Assembly: GCF_003314435.2 (NCBI RefSeq)
Contig: NZ_QNVY02000001.1
Location: 124,001-188,000 of the forward strand
DNA: 64,000 nt
Direction: 5' to 3'
From: Flavobacterium petrolei
Lineage (GTDB): Bacteria > Bacteroidota > Bacteroidia > Flavobacteriales > Flavobacteriaceae
Below are positions 62,098 to 64,000 of this stretch, one piece after another. The first letter of the stretch is position 1. Each line of letters begins with the position of its first letter. The notes under the pieces are model-generated. The model was given only the letters and a program-made list of their open reading frames with translations, had not been told where the DNA came from and searched no databases. Made by a program: the position numbers and the translations under genes.

Positions 62098-62590
62098 AAT
62101 GCTTTAATTTTTTTAGAGTTCAAAGATTGCAAAATATTTTAGGACCTTTCTGCATTGCTGCGCTTTTTTATGATTCCAAATCGTAATTTACATTAATTCT
62201 ATTTTGTGCTACAGTTAAATTAGGAGCAATCGCAGGCAACTGAAAGAAATTAAAAATTAGAAATTTTTGAATATCTCAAAATTTGGCACAATCAAAAAAG
62301 AGGACATTCTCCTTAAAATTATCCAACCATTGAAGAACATAACAATCAAATTAATTGCAAAAATACAGCGTAACTTTATATGTCGTTTTTATTTGCATAT
62401 TCAATCCTTAAGAATAAAGTATATTATAAGAAGCTACAAATATTATTAGCTTCTATATTGTATATTTGCCCGTTAGGTAATCCGTTTTGGGTGGTGTTAT
62501 TTATTTTATGTTCTGTAAAAAAGAATAAAAACAGACCTTTTCAATTTTATATTTAAAAATGATTTCAATACTATATAATATTTTAAAAGC
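62098..62590. other. Intergenic region without a convincing gene
   Basis: 493 bp. It holds only a short open frame (62267-62449) rich in Ile and Lys with no start context, which I reject. TATATTTG at 62461-62468 matches the -7 consensus and would give the glycosyltransferase gene a leader of about 115 nt. No -33 TTG at the right place. I see no RNA gene. Confidence 0.5.
62461..62468 (+). promoter_or_regulatory. -7 promoter element (TATATTTG) for the glycosyltransferase gene
   Basis: Perfect TAnnTTTG, 122 bp upstream of ATG 62591. -33 box not evident. Confidence 0.4.
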
Positions 62591-63643
62591 ATGAGTATCT
62601 TAAAAAAAGTAAATGTATTCCGAAGAATTGTAACGCATAACCTAACTAAAAATATTGGGAATTCACAAAAGAATCAAATAATCGATTTATCTCAAAAAAT
62701 CGAAATCAAAAGGGTTTTAATTTCCAGACCCAATCACAGACTTGGAAATTTGTTACTCATAACACCACTGGTGCAGGATGTAATTGCTACTTTTCCTGAT
62801 TGTAAAATTGATTTGTTTGTAAAAGGAGGTTTGGCTCCAATTGTTTTTAAAAATTACACCAACATCAATTACATCATTGAACTTCCAAAAAAACCTTTCA
62901 AAAATTTGATCGACTATTTCAAGGTTTGGGTGAAAATTAAAAAGCAAAAATATGACATTGTCATCAACGTGGATAAAAACTCCTCTTCTGGACGATTATC
63001 GGCACAATTTGCAGATGCCAAATACAAATTTTTTGGAGAACTGGATGAGGAAATGCAATTGAAGCACACCGATTATGAGCATATCGCAAAATATCCCGTG
63101 TACGAATTTAGAAGTTTTTTGACCAAATTGGGGTTCCCAAAAAATGAAAATCCTGTTCCGTCACTAGACCTTAAATTGAGTGCTTCAGAAATTGCTGAAG
63201 GCCATACAATTGTTAAAGAACTGGTTAAAAATGACAAAAAGACCATTTGCATATTTACCTATGCTACTTCTGACAAATGTTATTCAGAATCTTGGTGGGA
63301 GGAATTCTATGAAAGATTGAAAATAGAATATTCTGATTATAATATTATTGAAATCTTACCCGTTGAAAACATTTCGCAAATAGGATTTAAAGCAACTACT
63401 TTTTACAGCAAAGACATCCGTGAAATTGGCGCTGTCATTGCCAATACTGAACTTTTTATTGGCGCAGATAGCGGCATTATGCATTTGGCAAGTTCTGTAC
63501 TAACTCCAACAGTGGGATTATTTTCCCGTCCAAATATAAATATGTATAGGCCTTACAACAATAATAGCACAGCCATAGATACGAATAGCGGTAACAAAGA
63601 GAATTGGATTGAAACAATAAACAACGTACTGCTTAAACGATAA
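62591..63643 (+). CDS. Family 9 glycosyltransferase (heptosyltransferase-like)
   Basis: 350 residues. GT9/GT-B fold: RPNHRLGNLLLITPLVQDVI at the N-terminus and the nucleotide-sugar site FIGADSGIMHLASSVLTPTVG near the end. Adds heptose or a related sugar to LPS core in Gram-negatives. No other LPS genes nearby, so the acceptor is open. Starts ATG 62591. Confidence 0.9.
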   Translation: MSILKKVNVFRRIVTHNLTKNIGNSQKNQIIDLSQKIEIKRVLISRPNHRLGNLLLITPLVQDVIATFPDCKIDLFVKGGLAPIVFKNYTNINYIIELPKKPFKNLIDYFKVWVKIKKQKYDIVINVDKNSSSGRLSAQFADAKYKFFGELDEEMQLKHTDYEHIAKYPVYEFRSFLTKLGFPKNENPVPSLDLKLSASEIAEGHTIVKELVKNDKKTICIFTYATSDKCYSESWWEEFYERLKIEYSDYNIIEILPVENISQIGFKATTFYSKDIREIGAVIANTELFIGADSGIMHLASSVLTPTVGLFSRPNINMYRPYNNNSTAIDTNSGNKENWIETINNVLLKR

Positions 63644-63733
63644 TTCATCTGTATCCTAGTTATAAATATATCATTTGAAGTGGCAATAATGAAACGGTAA
63701 ATCGATTAAAATACTGAACGCAATCGCAGCAAA

Positions 63734-64000
63734 ATGAAAACAAAACTCCTACTTCCGCTCCTATTTGCATTTTTTTGTACGGGAACACTTTGGTCACAAA
63801 ATCTAGAAACTTTTACTTTGAAGTTAGATCACATGGCACTTTCAGTTAAAGATCTGGATCGCTCTGTTGATTTTTATAAAAATGTATTGAAGCTTTCAGA
63901 AATCACCAACCTTACCAAAAAAGAAGGAATTAGATGGATTTCATTGGGAGATGGGAAAGAATTACATCTTGTGTCAACCATAAAAGAACCCGTTACCATA
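63734..64000 (+). CDS. Exported VOC-family (glyoxalase-like) protein, 3' end missing
   Basis: Partial: 89 residues visible, cut by the window. Signal peptide MKTKLLLPLLFAFFCTGTLWSQ, then a VOC/glyoxalase domain (LDHMALSVKDLDRSVDFYKN, with the metal His in LDHMA and a later ELHLVS). Periplasmic location is likely. Substrate unknown. Confidence 0.85.
   Translation, partial: MKTKLLLPLLFAFFCTGTLWSQNLETFTLKLDHMALSVKDLDRSVDFYKNVLKLSEITNLTKKEGIRWISLGDGKELHLVSTIKEPVTI

Noticed and set aside
62267..62449. 60-residue open frame before the glycosyltransferase
   Set aside because: Ile/Lys-rich composition, no promoter spacing or homology cues; looks like chance in AT-rich DNA.
1..64000. CRISPR arrays, insertion sequences, prophage, rRNA or tRNA genes
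   Set aside because: No regularly spaced direct repeats, transposase or phage genes, or recognisable RNA gene were seen by eye; a tRNA could be missed without a structure search.

Overview
The window looks like a chromosomal segment of a Flavobacterium-like member of the Bacteroidota. It is visibly AT-rich and most genes lack Shine-Dalgarno sequences. Several genes carry the Bacteroidota promoter (TTG at -33, TAnnTTTG at -7). The gene neighbourhoods rel-fur-purA, udk-divIC-mutA-mutB and dnaJ-grpE, and several protein variants, fit that group: Fur without the CxxC zinc site, DnaJ with two zinc motifs, and a long GAPDH. Almost all of the window is core genome. I see no prophage, insertion sequence, CRISPR array, rRNA or tRNA.

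Layout. 0-6 kb: rel (cut by the left edge), fur, purA, a secreted GH5-like glycosidase, a Nudix hydrolase and an EamA permease. 6-16 kb: peroxiredoxin, two transporters, an Rrf2 regulator with its SDR partner (matching predicted operators), meaB, a MATE pump, an outer-membrane beta-barrel protein and PPK2. 16-31 kb: SDR, mtaB, a HAD/DUF2007/DEAD-like cluster, an NtrC-like regulator downstream of a NatAB-like ABC exporter, dnaJ-grpE, hisS, a MacB-type permease and prmC. 31-43 kb: ribD, HAD, YigZ, thioesterase, dnaA, a tyrosine phosphatase, a tetrapyrrole-type methylase, an aminotransferase, SDR, and a Crp/Fnr-pirin-YceI group. 43-56 kb: udk, divIC, methylmalonyl-CoA mutase (mutA/mutB, with its chaperone meaB 33 kb away), envelope genes, mltG, dapF, htrA and a long GAPDH. 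56-64 kb: an amino-acid permease, then a small AT-rich accessory patch (57.6-60.8 kb) of lineage-type hypotheticals with two decaying genes. After it come a beta-hydroxyacid dehydrogenase, a CDGSH protein, a family 9 glycosyltransferase and a cut VOC protein.

The least explained content lies between the genes. At least seven intergenic loci carry copies of two related structured elements. Each has conserved ends and a hairpin whose base is conserved and whose tip differs in every copy. Two copies 20 kb apart share 39 identical bases. They sit in convergent, divergent and tandem gaps alike, so plain terminator function does not explain them. A second palindrome family (17.0 and 19.3 kb) shows paired compensatory changes. 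Other sequence-level signals are an Rrf2 operator pair, an 11-bp direct repeat with 21-bp period upstream of the barrel gene, two probably leaderless genes (fur, ribD), and a 24-bp perfect palindrome ending just before an aminotransferase start.
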